Source: Alternaria dauci
Lineage: Eukaryota > Ascomycota > Dothideomycetes > Pleosporales > Pleosporaceae
Length of the DNA stretch: 64,000 bases
Direction: 5' to 3'
Assembly (NCBI RefSeq): GCF_042100115.1
Contig: NC_091276.1
Span: 1,426,001-1,490,000, forward strand
Part shown: piece after piece, positions 47,501 through 59,700 of the stretch
How positions within the stretch are numbered: position 1 is the first letter of the stretch
Layout of the letters: the number at the start of each line of letters is the position of its first letter
Made by a program: the position numbers and the translations under genes
The notes under the pieces: generated by a model
The model's input: only the letters and a program-made list of their open reading frames with translations
Told to the model about the DNA's origin: nothing
The model's database searches: none

Positions 47501-48136
47501 GGTACAACTCGCTCCAGAATCTGTGCTTGAGTCTCTTCTTTTGCAACTTGAGCGTCTCTTGTTTCCTGAACAGATCCAGATGTGTCAGGATTCCAAAGAC
47601 GTTTCCTGGCATACCACTTGCGCTTAGGACGTTCAAGAACTCCATGGTCTCCATCTCGAAGCCGTAGTTGCCGTCAATCATCAACAAGACTATATCCACC
47701 ACTTTCGCAATGTCGATCATGCTGGCGAGCGAGTCGGCGGGACATTCTAGGAAGGTAAGGCGTCTGCGCTTCGAGGTAACGACAGTGAGGGGCCCGGTGG
47801 GCGTAGAGAGGGTCTGCTTGGTGTAGCGTCTGATCAAACTCTTGATGAGAGTGGTTTTGCCGACACCGGGAGGACCAACGACACCGACGATGATTGGGGG
47901 AGCTTCTTCGGGAAGACGGTCGACGAGCGGTACGTGGAGGCGCTTTTCTTTGACCTATACACGTCAGCTGAGATGCGCGCAAGAGTTGGAATTTGGCCTA
48001 CTTCAGTGGAGCGTGCAGCCTGCCTCTTCAGTTTACCAGGCGCAGAGAATGCGAAAGCCTTGGGGTTCCTGTCTCCGGTATGCGGTTTCTTCTCTTTCTT
48101 TGGCCGATGGGGCCGATTGCTCTGTGCGTCGGCCAT
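44571..48136 (-). CDS. bms1: Ribosome biogenesis GTPase Bms1
   Basis: Bms1 is a nucleolar GTPase of the small-subunit processome, needed for early 40S assembly with Rcl1. Exons are 48002-48136 and 44571-47954 with a 47 bp intron (GTAGGC...TAG, phase 0); the product is 1172 residues. The N-terminus is basic. The P-loop GPPGVGKT is at residues 72-79 and is followed by the GTPase domain with the segment DIVLLMIDGNYGFEMETMEF. A long Asp/Glu-rich region with several acidic runs occupies the middle. The C-terminal domain contains KIFKNTAFIKDMF and the AWYPIKPRRFYNP-like segment. The last 100 residues are strongly basic and coiled-coil-like. The start at 48136 sits in AACATGG; an upstream GTG in the same frame was ignored. 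Confidence 0.96.
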
Positions 48137-48312
48137 GTTGGCTTGTTGCTCGTATCTCACTGGCGGACCTCAGTCGAAGTCGTCAAAGTGGCGTAGAAGG
48201 TCGGGACTTGTCGCGCGCAAAAGTAGAGATCCGGCGGCAAGCAACTTCGCGATCCTAACTTTTTCGACGACGCCGCGCTAAGCCAGACGCTAAGGTTGCA
48301 GCTGCAGGGATG

Positions 48313-48328
48313 CGCTTATCGATAAGCG
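48313..48328. promoter_or_regulatory. 16 bp palindrome with back-to-back GATA sites
   Basis: CGCTTATCGATAAGCG is a perfect palindrome. Each half contains GATAAG, the HGATAR target of AreA-type GATA factors that control nitrogen use in fungi. It lies 285 bp upstream of the Pbi2-like start and about 180 bp upstream of BMS1. Binding is inferred. Confidence 0.55.
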
Positions 48329-48491
48329 GACGCGCCTTGGACATACGTACGGTGGTGGGGCACATGTCTCACATGTTGGGCATGGACAAGCCGTACGTCA
48401 TCTCAGACGCCGCCTATCCAAGGCTTCAGGCTCTAGACTGCGCCAGGGATCGTTGCCAGGGTCTTTGCTCTTTGGTCTACGATAACTGAGG

Positions 48492-48498
48492 TATATAA
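48492..48498 (+). promoter_or_regulatory. TATA box of the Pbi2-like gene
   Basis: TATATAA lies 115-121 bp upstream of the start codon, a plausible distance for a fungal TATA promoter with a short leader. Confidence 0.6.
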
Positions 48499-48612
48499 GA
48501 CACTACCCATACGCTTTGACCTTCCTACATCATACACAACACCACTGCAACCCACCAAGCTTACCCCTCAACTAGACAAACAACCCCTCACACATACACA
48601 CAAGTCTTCGTC

Positions 48613-48929
48613 ATGGCTCAGTTCAACGTGGGTCCTACCAAGTCACACTGCCGCTATCATGGTACTAACAACCCAAGATCACCCTGAAGAAGGACGCTCC
48701 TAAGGAGCAGCTCGACGCAGCAAAGAAGCACGTCACCGACCAGGGCGGCAAGATCGTCAACGAGTTCACCCTCATCAAGGGCTTCACGTACGTACCGTCA
48801 TGTCCAACTCTTCTCGCACCAACCCAGCTGACACGTCACAGTGCTGAGATCCCCGACGACGCCGTCTCAACCCTCGAGTCCAACGAGCACGTTACTGTGG
48901 AGAAGGACGCCGAGGTCCGTACGCAGTAG
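48613..48929 (+). CDS. Small Pbi2-like proteinase inhibitor (inhibitor I9 domain)
   Basis: This is a 70-residue protein from three short exons: 48613-48627, 48678-48787 and 48842-48929. Intron 1 has GTGGGT...AAG ends and a classical TACTAACA branch site; intron 2 has GTACGT...CAG ends. The product begins MAQFNITLKKDAP and contains the VNEFTLIKGFTAEIPDD segment. This is the fold of subtilisin propeptides and of yeast Pbi2, which inhibits vacuolar proteinase B and assists vacuole fusion. The small size and splitting make it easy to miss. It converges on the mitochondrial kinase gene. Inhibition of a vacuolar subtilase is inferred from the family. Confidence 0.88.
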
Positions 48930-49085
48930 ATCGTTTACACAGCTACCGCTGATGGCTACACAAAGATCCAAATGTAATACCATGGGTGACGGTACGAGGG
49001 CATGATGCATGAGTACATGATTGCATAGGTATATTAGCAATAATCAACGGCCGTGCCAACAACTTGTCTTCTCCCCCTGATGTCT

Positions 49086-50626
49086 TCATTTCTGTTTCCT
49101 CTTTGCGCTCTCCTTGGCCTCCTGCACAGTGTCTACCCTCCCCACTCCCCTCAAACTAAGATAAACATCGGTGCCCCATCCCCAGAGACTCTGTACCGCA
49201 ATACCCCCGCCAAAGTATTCCGCGTAGGCCCTGCCCAGCGGCAATCCATAGCCCAGCCCCGCCAGACTGTTCACCCCATCCCCGCCTGCTCCTGAGAAAG
49301 CGTTCAGCGCATCCATGCCGTTGGCTGAGTTGTTTCCACCTGAGAGGGTCGAGCTTGCTTGCGCGTCGTTGAAGGTTGTGAAGCTATAGTCCCAGATATG
49401 TGAGAGGTTTTCGGGGGAGATGCCACCGCCTCGGTCGCGGATCCTTATCGTTACTCCTGGCGTGCTATGCTTGAGGGGGAGGATGTTGGAGTCGGGCGGG
49501 GGCGAAGTAGGCGAGTGGTTGCCTGTGAAGCGCTGCGACACTTGGTCTACGTTTCCCTGGTCTTGGTTTTCAATCTTCTTGTTGCGGATGTCTTCTGCGC
49601 TCTCGCTTCTCCCATCGTCAGGTACGAGCTCCGGAAGCGGGGCAATGGTGACTTCGATAGGTTCGCGCTCCATGCCACTCTCTACTGTCGCACGGAACGC
49701 GTTCTTGAGCAGTTCAGTGATGATGTATTCGAGGTGAACGGGTATATGTGCAAATTCGTAGTCGGGTTCGCCGTTGATGACAACGGTCGGACGGACGCCG
49801 TATTTCAGCTCGCAGATTTCGCCCACCACGTTCGCGCAGTGATCTACAATCCGCGCGGGCCTGAGCCTGGTATCGATGACACCAATGTATCCTGGGTTCT
49901 CGTCTGTTTCGTGCATCACCTCGCAGTGCGGTTGACTCGAAAAATGCAGCGAGAGGTGTTGCTCGGCAATCAATCTCGTGCCTATGCGCGCTCGCAGATG
50001 CTCGTCGAGGAAACGCGTCACGTCCTTGGGGCTGATGTACTTCCTAGCCTCTAGAAACCCTCTTGCCAGTATACTGATTGTATTGGCGTGTGTTTGTACC
50101 AGGTCTGCCATGACCTCTGTGAACTTGACTTCCTCCTCCAGCGTCTTTATCTCCTGCTCGGCCCATGGTAGCAGTGTCGACAAGCTGTGCATGTAATTCG
50201 AGTGTATCTTGGAGACATGGGGATTGGAGACGACAATAAACGGGAGGTTGCGGAGCGATTGTATTCGGTGCGCGAGGCGGGCAGGCAGGATCGAGAGGGT
50301 AAAGTTGGCGGATGTGAGGAGCTGTTGGGTTGTGAGCGGCGGTCTTCCGTGTCTGTTGCACGCGACAAGGTTAGCCAGGCTGTTGAGTAGACGGCACTCA
50401 GAACCACGTCTGACAAGACTCACTTGACTAGATCGGCGAGCGTCAACGGATGCAACGGCAGGCTTGCCAAATGCGAGATGTCGTTGTCGGTAACCGTCTT
50501 GGTATGCAGCCTCCGGTAGTAACTGCCTCTGGCAAGCAATGCGCTGCTCGTCTTTCTGGCCGTGCGCGGGCAGCACAGTCGTATCATCTGCGACTGAATA
50601 ACCAACGGCCGTTGAACCTGTGCCAT
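49086..50626 (-). CDS. Mitochondrial protein kinase of the PDK/BCKDK family
   Basis: These GHKL-fold kinases phosphorylate and switch off mitochondrial 2-oxoacid dehydrogenase complexes. Exons are 50424-50626 and 49086-50352, with a 71 bp intron (GTGAGT...CAG) that joins the LVKHGRPPL segment in frame; the product is 489 residues. The first 45 residues are basic and resemble a mitochondrial presequence. The N box ELLKNAF has its metal-binding Asn at about 285. The G1 box is DRGGGIS and the G2 region is GYGLPLGRAYAEYFGG. A polar insertion of about 60 residues separates N and G1 boxes, and a Gly/Ser/Asn-rich insertion precedes G2. An unspliced frame reaches 50774 but lacks the conserved N-terminus and was not used. 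Pyruvate and branched-chain dehydrogenase kinases cannot be separated here. Confidence 0.88.
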
Positions 50627-51374
50627 GGCTCTGTGTTGCAGCGCTTGACGCTGGGTTGCTTCGTGGGCTGGTGTTGGAATGAGTCGTCGACCAAGTTGCG
50701 AGCGGAGTAGAGAGAGATCTTATGACTGCTAATTGAATAGGGTCATCCAAGTGCGATCGTGTGGTAATGCCCAAAGCTATGATTTCGTCGCCATGATGAA
50801 TGGAAGCTGTCGTCTGGACGTCCTTCGGACCCGCTGTGTTCCATTTTGGCGGGAATCATAGTTGTGGGGGAAGCTTCACCAAGCTCAGCTGGGCATGCGG
50901 GATGCTACTTAGCGGTGTGAGGCCTGATGTCATTTGTTCGCAAAACAACATCCTGCAACATCCTGGCCCAGCACATCGACATCACACTTGTTCCACGTAC
51001 AGAATCACAATCGCTGATACCCATGACGTGACATCTCTGCGCGAAAGAAGTATGCAGAATGCTACGAAGTTTCGGAGTGGAAACGATATAGTTTAGAGTA
51101 AAATACAAAAACACATCTCATCGTTTTTTCGACATTCCATCACCATGACACCTGTAGTCTTTCTTCTTATGCGATGTAGTAAAAGCATGCAAGAACTTTT
51201 TTCCGTGGGCAAAAGCCGCTCCAGCAACGCCACGCAATGCTCGTACTCAATCTCCTGTTTGTCGTGTCAAACAAACGCGAACTCAAGAAACTTTTGTGAG
51301 GTAATCAAGCCTCTGGGTATATATGTATAAGACCTGTTGGAACACCAGAAACAATCGACGTTTGGCACATAATA
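50627..51374. other. Intergenic: kinase promoter and TSC2 3' flank
   Basis: In this 748 bp no gene, repeat or clear regulatory element was recognised. Confidence 0.55.
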
Positions 51375-54300
51375 TCAAACATCGTGCGAGGAGCTGCTGA
51401 TGGAACTGCGACTGGTACCATCGGTAATATGAGTCGCGATACTCATGCGCTGGAACGGCGAGACTAGGTTTTGTTCGCGAGATGGCGGACTTGACAAACC
51501 CTGACTTCCCGCAGGTGATGAAGGTGGTGCGTGGCTTGGCAGTGCATCAGTTGCGCCATAGCGCTCTCGGAGGCGCTTGATCTCACGAAGTCGGTTACGC
51601 CAGGATGATATAGACTCACCACCTTCGCGAATGTACCATACACTGGAGAAGACAACCGCGTTGATGGCCATAAGGCGGCAGTAGTCAGCAAGGTACTTGC
51701 CGCACAGAATCTTTGTCTCCACCGCAGGAGATATATCGGGGAAACCTGACTTTGAGATGGTTTGGATCTTGTAGTAGCGATTCCTGCCGTCGGGGTCTGC
51801 GTCTAGTCGACGGTCAACGAAACTGGCCCTGGACTCTGGAGAAATCACAATGTGTACGTAGTTGAAGGCGGACGGGAATGTATTAAAGTCGTAAGGTAAC
51901 CCAGAGTCGTTGAAGATGATGTTGACGAAGTCGTTACCGATGTGCCGTTTTTTGTTTGGATATGTCATGTCATCATCGCGGTTGGTAGGCATCATTGTGG
52001 GGATATGGAAGACGAGCTCCATGCAGCGGTCGCGCCAACAATACGTAAACTCGCCATCGATATCCTCGCGAGTATCGAGGCCACCAGTGTTAAATTTTGC
52101 ACCCTTCAGACGGCACAAGGTACCTAGGTCACTGAGGAATGCGGTGTACGCTGGGGACCCCATGTCGTTCATGAAGATGTCTCTTTCGTTCGTTTGACCT
52201 TCGCCAATGTAGATGACACCCACTTTGTAGTTGTCAACCGTGGCAATGCGGTCGAATGTAGTAATGGCACGGCGCGTCGGCTCGTCGTCGGGCAAGGGAA
52301 TCGGTGGATTACTGAGGTCGAGCGGTGCGTAGAAGGATTGGAAGATGTCGTCTGGTAGAATTCCAACATAAGTGTTGGAGTAAAACGCTTCAGAGGCAAG
52401 GCCGATGGTGATTGGCACCTGATGTCGCGGCGGTGAGGTAATCAGAGGCCGTACTTTAATAAAGCGAGTACCGCACTGTCAGTCGTTAGCACATGTGAAG
52501 CCATTAGGAACTCGGATGACGTACTGGCCGACGGGTCGTGACGACGGAGGCACCTGTCCTTGCCGCGGTCTCTATTGTTATAAGAGCATTACCAACGATC
52601 CAGGTCTTCTTCCAAACCTCGCCATCGCCAGGCTTGAACGAGCTTTCCTCCCGCGTCGTCTCATCGCGATCTGTGTATGCTACCATGTTCATGATATCGA
52701 GAATGACTTGTCCCTGCTCTTCCATGACCTGCTTCCCAGAGCTATCTGTGTAGTATAGGTTCTTCGTGATCCACGGTATCTGCTTTGGGCGATCCTCCAT
52801 CTTCAACGCCATGAACCAGAATGTAATGACGTGATACGCGAGCGAATAAAGATACTGGGGTAGGTCGTCCTCGACGCTTCTCGGCTTGTTTGCACTCGAG
52901 TCGGACGATGCCGCAAAGTCTCGCGATGCACCGCTGTGCCGCAGGGTCCGATGTCCACTTTGCAACGAATGTCCATTGACTGTTCGGTCACGCTGGTCGC
53001 GTATGTGTTGTAGGTAGCGGAAGCACACACCAAAGACCAATTTGAATTCATCTTCGCGAAAATTCTTGAAGAGTTCCGGAAGACGCGCCAAAGAAGTGAG
53101 GAACTCCAAGATGTGTATCGCCGTAGCCGGTTTGGTAATGATTTGCGACATTTTCTGAACAATGCTGTCAAGCGACTTGCTGACCGAGAGCGGGATTTCG
53201 AAACAGCAGACCGATAGTGCGTGAATGCACCATTTCGAGGTTCTGTCCCATTGCACGATGCCCTGCAAGAATGCCTTCACTAGATCATCTTCTTCGCTCT
53301 TTTCAAAATACTCGTGATAGCTGATGATGATAGTCAGTATGTGAAAGAGGCACACCGCAACATCAGCCTTCTTCAGGAGCGTGTGCGGCGGAGGTTCGTG
53401 AAAGCTCGCATTTCGCACCTGTTCACAAAGAACATTTCGCAGCATCTTAAGCTGAGCAACACAACTGCGGACCAGCGCTTGGTTCGAGAGTTGGGGTCCG
53501 AGATGGACAAGCACGTAACTATAGATCTCCCAATCGGGTGGTCTCTGTAGAAGTGAGATGATTAACTCGAGCCACAACGTAATTTCCATATCCAAGATGT
53601 CGTCACTGAGGGGGTACTTTGCCGCGTCAATGTAAGAGAACACAACCCGGCTAGATTCCGATGGAGGTTCCTCAGGTAATCCTTTGGGACCTGGATACAT
53701 CCATAGGGGGGGTATCGGTCTTGACACACGACCTGCCGGAGCAGTTGTACGGCCTGTATGTCGATTGAGAGAAGAACGAGGGCTTGAACCAGACGTTTTG
53801 CGTTGCTCTCGCCAGGAGGAAGTGTCTTCTGATCTGCCATGGTCACCCGCTGAGCTATCGTCCACCTTCTCCTGTGCGACCGCTGTTTCCACGGTACGGC
53901 AAAGCTCAGCGGCAATCCTTTGGCCTTCGGGGTCGGAGCTGACTATCAGAGCGTGGCGGGCATCGGCGCGCAAACGAAACAGTAGTTTGAGAGCAGTAAG
54001 ACGGGCATCGTGTGCATAAGCGTCCCTTCCAGCAATTTTCCGTAGTTGTTCGTAAAGGATGCGTGTCTTTTGCGCCGAGTTTGTCACGCTGCGGGTGAAG
54101 AGCCGCACGTAAGCAGTTGCGATGACATTGCAAGGAGAACATCCATCTTCTTTGAGAAGGAAGGGGTGAGACTGCCATGACGGCAGGGAGGATGTCAAGG
54201 TAGCCTGTGGGCGGTCCAGACGTCGCTGTAAGACGAGAACAATGTGTGAGAACCGGGCCGTTGGTGCTTGATCAGCGACGTTCATTGCAAAGTCGACCAG

Positions 54301-56262
54301 TTCCTGCAGAACTTCAATGTCCTCTTCTTTTTGAATCCGACTGAGAAGAAGCTCTTCTGACTCGAATACTATTTGGCAAGGACACAACAACTCGACAGCA
54401 TCATGCGTTTCCCGTAGTGATTGAATTACGAGCAATCGAAGTGAGCGCGGTCTTGTAGTATCGTCAAAGATACCAGAGACCAGCCGGCGGCAAAGGTCAA
54501 GCCAGTCGGCGTTTGAAGGGTTGAGGTAGCGTCCGGTGGCAAAGTATTGTATGACTCTCTCGGCAGTTGCATCACTGATACGGTGTGAAAGCAGCAGGAA
54601 GAGCTCCATGACCGCCTCTCGTTGGATGAAGTCGAGTGCGTCGCTCATGTGATCTAGCTTGACCAACACTTGAAATATGCCGTCATCTGGGTCGCGCCGA
54701 AAGAGCTCAGGGTGGGGTGCGGAAACATCGTTATCATGCTCTGCTCTGCCAGCATCGGAGGAGCTGTCTCCATGGGGCGATGTCTGTCTTTCGATGACAT
54801 CCTTCTTCGTATCGCTCCCATGTTCTGCTGAAACAGTCGTCTTGGCTCGGATACGCTCGTCGTCACGTTCTGCACAAACACGTATAACTTGTAACATGTC
54901 GCCCAAGTCACTCTCGGCAAGCAACAGGTCCCTCATGCCTTCTTGGGCTAGAACCGCGTCTATCAGACTGATGACTATCTGCTCTTGGTCGGTGCCTGGT
55001 ATGTTGATTGAAGCTTTCAAAGCTGGGAAGAGCAGGGACAGGGGCACCTTGGGCAGCTCATTTCGGCCATCCTCTAGGAGAAGAAGGCGCAACACCAGAG
55101 TCGTGCCCCTGTACATGCTCTCCAGCTTCCTCTTGAGTCCGTCGTTCTCCAGGGTCTCTCGGCTCGGGCCGTCGAGGAGCATATGCAGCAGTTCGGATAT
55201 AGCAGCTTGACCAACATGGGACTTGAACAGATTGCTCAACGTATTCCAGGCTTGATCTTGGAGTTCGATAATTCTCTTGTGGATTTCACACAGGACCTCG
55301 AGACAGATGCGAAGTGAGCGCCTGGGAATATGGACGTAGGTGATGATGGTGTCGAAGAGCTTGACGCCGCACTCGACGTCGGGTCGATGAGTTGTAGCCC
55401 TGCAGATGGCGACGGTCCGTCGTATGAGAAGATCCAGGTCGTCGTCGGTGAAGACCTTGGCGTTGAACTTGCAGATGTCGGTGGCAAACTGAAAGGCTCG
55501 GAACATGTTGGCGACTTCTTGGGGAGGATTGGCCGCACTCCTCTTCCCATTTGCCTTGCTCCTCATGCTGCGGAAGGCATCGCCGCTGGCCTGGAAGCAG
55601 CTGTCGAGGGAGGTCAGGATGAAAGAGACTATGCCCGACTCGCATGAGTCGATGTCGCGCCCATGGTTGGTGAGGGTGGTGATGACATCAAGCCTCCTGT
55701 CGAAGAGGCGATCGTTCTTGCGCAGACAGGCGGCGTCGAAGAAGAGAGTGCGCTCGATGCTGGCCAGGTCGGACAGGGACGCGCAGCTCTTGAGAAGCTT
55801 GTAGCCCACCTCAGCGACATCGTCTGGCTGTTCGGGAAGGAGCAGGTCGCTTGCGACAGACCACAAGCCCAGTATGTTGTGCACGGGATACGCCTCGAGG
55901 ATGTCGCATATCTTGTCCACGGCCAGGGCGCGCTCGGCGAAGGGGCGGCTCCGGTGCAGCTGCTCGATCAGGTCGTCGAGTTCTGGCGGTCCGCCCGTGA
56001 CAGGCTTGCCCGTCCGCTGGCCTGTGACCTGGCTGATGCGCTGGAGGGTACCGTCGGCTGAGTGCGGGCTAGGGATGGAGCCGGGACGTATGGTGCCCAG
56101 CGAGGGAGTGCGCGCAGGCGTGCTGGTGGCCGACGAGACGGAGGGCGGCGGCGTCGGGCTCTTGAGACGGCCGCCCGTCAGAGAGCGGAAGGCTGTGAAG
56201 AGGGCCTGGGTGGAGGAGCGGCGGTCGGGCGTGTGGGGGACATGGTCGGGCGGCGGAGACAT
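51375..56262 (-). CDS. tsc2: Tuberin (Tsc2), Rheb GTPase-activating protein
   Basis: Tuberin is the GAP subunit of the TSC complex, which restrains TORC1 through the small GTPase Rheb. Exons are 52525-56262 and 51375-52475 with a 49 bp intron (GTACGT...CAG, phase 0); the product is 1612 residues, a normal length for fungal tuberin. The first 100 residues are Ser/Pro/Thr-rich. A long helical repeat region follows (the tuberin N-terminal and middle domains), interrupted by polar linkers near residues 480-520 and 820-870. The C-terminal Rap-GAP domain (about 1280-1530) has the catalytic Asn-thumb segment HIGNDFVNIIFNDSG starting at residue 1424. The C-terminal tail is Ser-rich. The gene is absent from Saccharomyces cerevisiae but common in filamentous ascomycetes. 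It is divergent from CSE1. Confidence 0.95.
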
Positions 56263-56752
56263 GCGTCGCGGTGTCGCGGGTCAGCGTCGCCGGGTGGATA
56301 TGTCTGGGTAGGGAGGCTCCAGGACGGCCGCTGCAGAGGCTAGAGAGGAGAGGTGTGAGCGTGGCGCAGGCGCATCGAGTCTCTCATGGGTGCTGGTCGG
56401 CGGAGAGGCGGGGCGGGTGTCTGGGGCCCATCTAGCTGTGGGCAACGCAGCGAGGCTACAGTACACGGGACAAGGCGGGCGACGGGTTTACGCGCGGGGA
56501 CCAGACGACGGGGTGGCGTGCTCGGCGGGCAGAGGGCAGGACAGCATCTTGTTCATGTCATGGATGCTCTCGCGGAAAATCATCTGGGGTTATGTACCTA
56601 ATCCCTGCCCTCGCCAGAGCTCTTCCTAGGCTCTAGCGCCCCAAAGTGGGACACCCCAAACAGCAACCATCTGCCAAACATTTGCTCTCCCTCTCTCTCA
56701 CCAAGCCCTGCCCGCGCCTTCCACATCCTCCGCTGCTGCAGACCCCGTCACC
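56263..56752. promoter_or_regulatory. Divergent TSC2/CSE1 promoter
   Basis: This 490 bp region lies between the two start codons. It is G-rich on the plus strand near TSC2 and CT-rich just before CSE1. No specific site was identified. Confidence 0.5.
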
Positions 56753-59700
56753 ATGGCCGCCGACATTGCTACCCTCTCCCAGCTGCTCCAGGCCAGTCTG
56801 GACCCTCGGCAGAACAAGCAGGGTGAGTACCATTGTTTACCCCAGTGCTGCATGCCGTGTAGCCTGCACCAGCCGTCAGAAGAGAATGCGCGTGTATTCC
56901 CACGTCTCTCGGGCGTCCAAACGATTCGTCTTTGCACATGCTGACATGTGCGCATCGGGCCAATACGGCACTCCGTCTCTCAACACCATATCCATCGTCC
57001 CCATGCTAACTTTTCATAGCGGAAGAAGCAATCACCCAAGAGCAGACCAAGCCCGGCTTCTCTCTCACACTCCTCCAGATCGTCGCCTCCGACGCAAATC
57101 CCCAGACCACACGCCTCTCTGCCGCGCTATACTTCAAAAACTTCATAAAGCGGAATTGGGTCGACGAGGATGGCAACTACAAGCTGCCAGAGAGCGAGGT
57201 CGTGGCGATCAAGAGAGAACTCATAGGCCTCATGGTATCCGTACCCGCAAACCTACAAGCCCAGCTGGGAGAAGCCATTAGCGCTATTGCCGACAGCGAC
57301 TTCTGGCAGCGATGGGACACCCTGGTCGACGACCTCATCTCGCGCCTCACGCCCGACAACACAGTCGTCAACAACGGTGTATTACAAGTCGCGCACTCCA
57401 TCTTCAAGCGCTGGCGCCCGCTGTTCCGGTCCGACGACCTCTTCACCGAGATCAACCACGTCCTGTCCAAGTTCAGCACTCCCTTCCTCCAGCTGCTCGA
57501 GAACACCGACACCCTCATCACAAACTCCCAAGGCAACCCCCAGGTGCTCAAGAGCGCCTTCACAACTCTAGACTTGCTTGTCAAACTCTTCTACGACCTT
57601 TCTTGCCAGGACTTGCCTCCCGTCTTCGAAGACCACATCACCATCATCTCAGGACTGCTCCACAAGTACCTCGTCTTCGATAACCCCGCCCTACACACCG
57701 ACGACGACACCGAGTCAGGGCCGCAGGAATACGTACGCGCGGGAATCTTTGAGGCGCTCATGCTTTACATCCAAAAGTACGAGGACGTATTCGGCTCACA
57801 GCTTGGACAATTCATCGAGAGCACATGGAGTTTCCTCATGTCGGTCGGCCTCGAGACAAAGTACGACATCCTCGTTAGCAAGGCGCTACAGTTCCTTACC
57901 GCAGTTGCTTCTACACAGCACGCAGAAGCCTTCAACAACCAGTCCGTCTTGGTTCAGATTATCGAAAAGGTCATCTTGCCCAATCTCACCCTGCGCGAGT
58001 CCGACGTCGAGCTTTTCGAAGACGAGCCGATTGAGTTCATCAGGAGAGACTTGGAAGGATCCGACAACGACACCCGCCGACGTGCTGCCACCAACTTCTT
58101 GCGTCAGCTCATGACTCGCTTCGAGACATTGGTCACAAGTACTTCCCAAACATACATCGATGCTTACCTCCAAAATTACGCTCAGGACACCGAGAACAAC
58201 TGGAAGTCAAAGGATACCGCAGTCTACCTTTTCACCGCCATTGCCGCCAAGGGAACTGCGACTGCGGGCCAAGGTATCATGAGCGTAAACGAGAATGTCA
58301 ATATTCTCGAGTTCTTCCAGACACACATTGCAGCCGACCTTCAGGCGCAGAATGTATCACCCATCTTGAAGGTTGACGCCATCAAGTTCCTCTACGTCTT
58401 CCGCAGCCAGCTGTCGGCAGACCTCTGGCGGGCTGCATTCCCTCTGCTGGTGAATCAGCTGGGCAACGACAACTACGTCATTCACACATACGCTGCTATT
58501 GCTGTGGAGCGTGCTCTGTACATGACAGACAAGAACCGACAGCCCATCATCCCCAAGGCAGACGTTGTCGGTTCGTCGAAAGACTTGCTGACGCACTTGT
58601 TCAAGCTCATCACAAAGAGCTCCGCGCCAGAGAAGATCCAAGAGAACGAGTTCTTGATGAAGTGCGTCATGCGCGTACTCATCTTCATCCGCGACGGTGT
58701 TCTACCCATTTGCGAAACCATCCTACAGAGTTTTATCAACATTGTCAAGGTCATAAGGCACAACCCCAGCAATCCTCGCTTCCAGTACTACATGTTTGAG
58801 GGCATAGGAGCACTCGTTCGATTCTGCGCGCCAAGGCATCCTCAGTTCTTCGAGGAAAAGCTGTACGAGCCGTTTGCTGCGTGCCTGCAAGCCAACGTCG
58901 AGGAGTTTTCTCCTTACATCTTCCAGCTCTTCTCTGCGCTGCTTGAAGCAAACCCTTCAAGTGGGTTGAGCGAATATTACAGGGGCCTGTTCGTTGTCAT
59001 CATCCAGGGTGCGGTCTGGGAGCAACGTGGTAATGTACCAGCGCTAGCTCGTCTGCTGAGTGCAATGGTTGCTCGCGACGCAGAAAATATCGTTGCGACC
59101 AAGCAACTGGAGCCCATCCTTGGTATCTTTCAAAAGCTTGTCACCAGCAAGGCGCACGAAACTTACTCCTTTGAGCTCATCGAAGCCGTGGTTGCACACA
59201 TCCCCGCTAGCGCCCTCCAACCCTACTTCGCTACAATTCTCCAGCTGATGCTAACAAGGCTGTCAAACATGAAGACCGAGAACTTCCAGCAGCGTTTCAT
59301 CGCATTCTATCACTTCGTATCGGCACGACTCGACAAGGGACTTGGCACAGACTTTTTCATTGAGGTGTCCGATCAGATCCAGAAAGAGTAAGTGGTTTGC
59401 ATTTTTCGGAAGCTATTGGAACCCATCGCTAATACTGTAACAGCATCTTCAAGCCTATCTACTTGACTGTCATCCTTCCAGATACCCAAAAGCTCGCCCG
59501 CCCAACCGATCGCAAGACTGCAGTTGTGTCGTTTACGAAGACACTGGGCGATTCGCAAGCTTTCGTTGACCGTTACCCCAAGGGGTGGGCCCTTACGACA
59601 CAGCGCCTGGTTGAGCTGCTTGTCAATCCGCCTGTTCCCACAGCTGCAGACGATATCATACCCGATGCAGATGTCGATGAGCTCGGTTTCGGTGTTGGTT

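Larger units (their letters stand above)
48137..48612. promoter_or_regulatory. Divergent BMS1/Pbi2-like promoter
   Basis: This 476 bp region has a perfect 16 bp palindrome at 48313-48328 and a TATA box at 48492-48498. A C-rich, AC-rich leader follows, with two CCCCT motifs before the Pbi2-like start. Such a leader with a clear TATA box suggests an inducible or strongly expressed small gene. Confidence 0.6.

Noticed and set aside
50353..50774. Unspliced upstream extension of the mitochondrial kinase frame
   Set aside because: It gives a non-conserved Ser/Thr/Gln-rich N-terminus; splicing from 50626 restores the family sequence and a mitochondrial-like leader.
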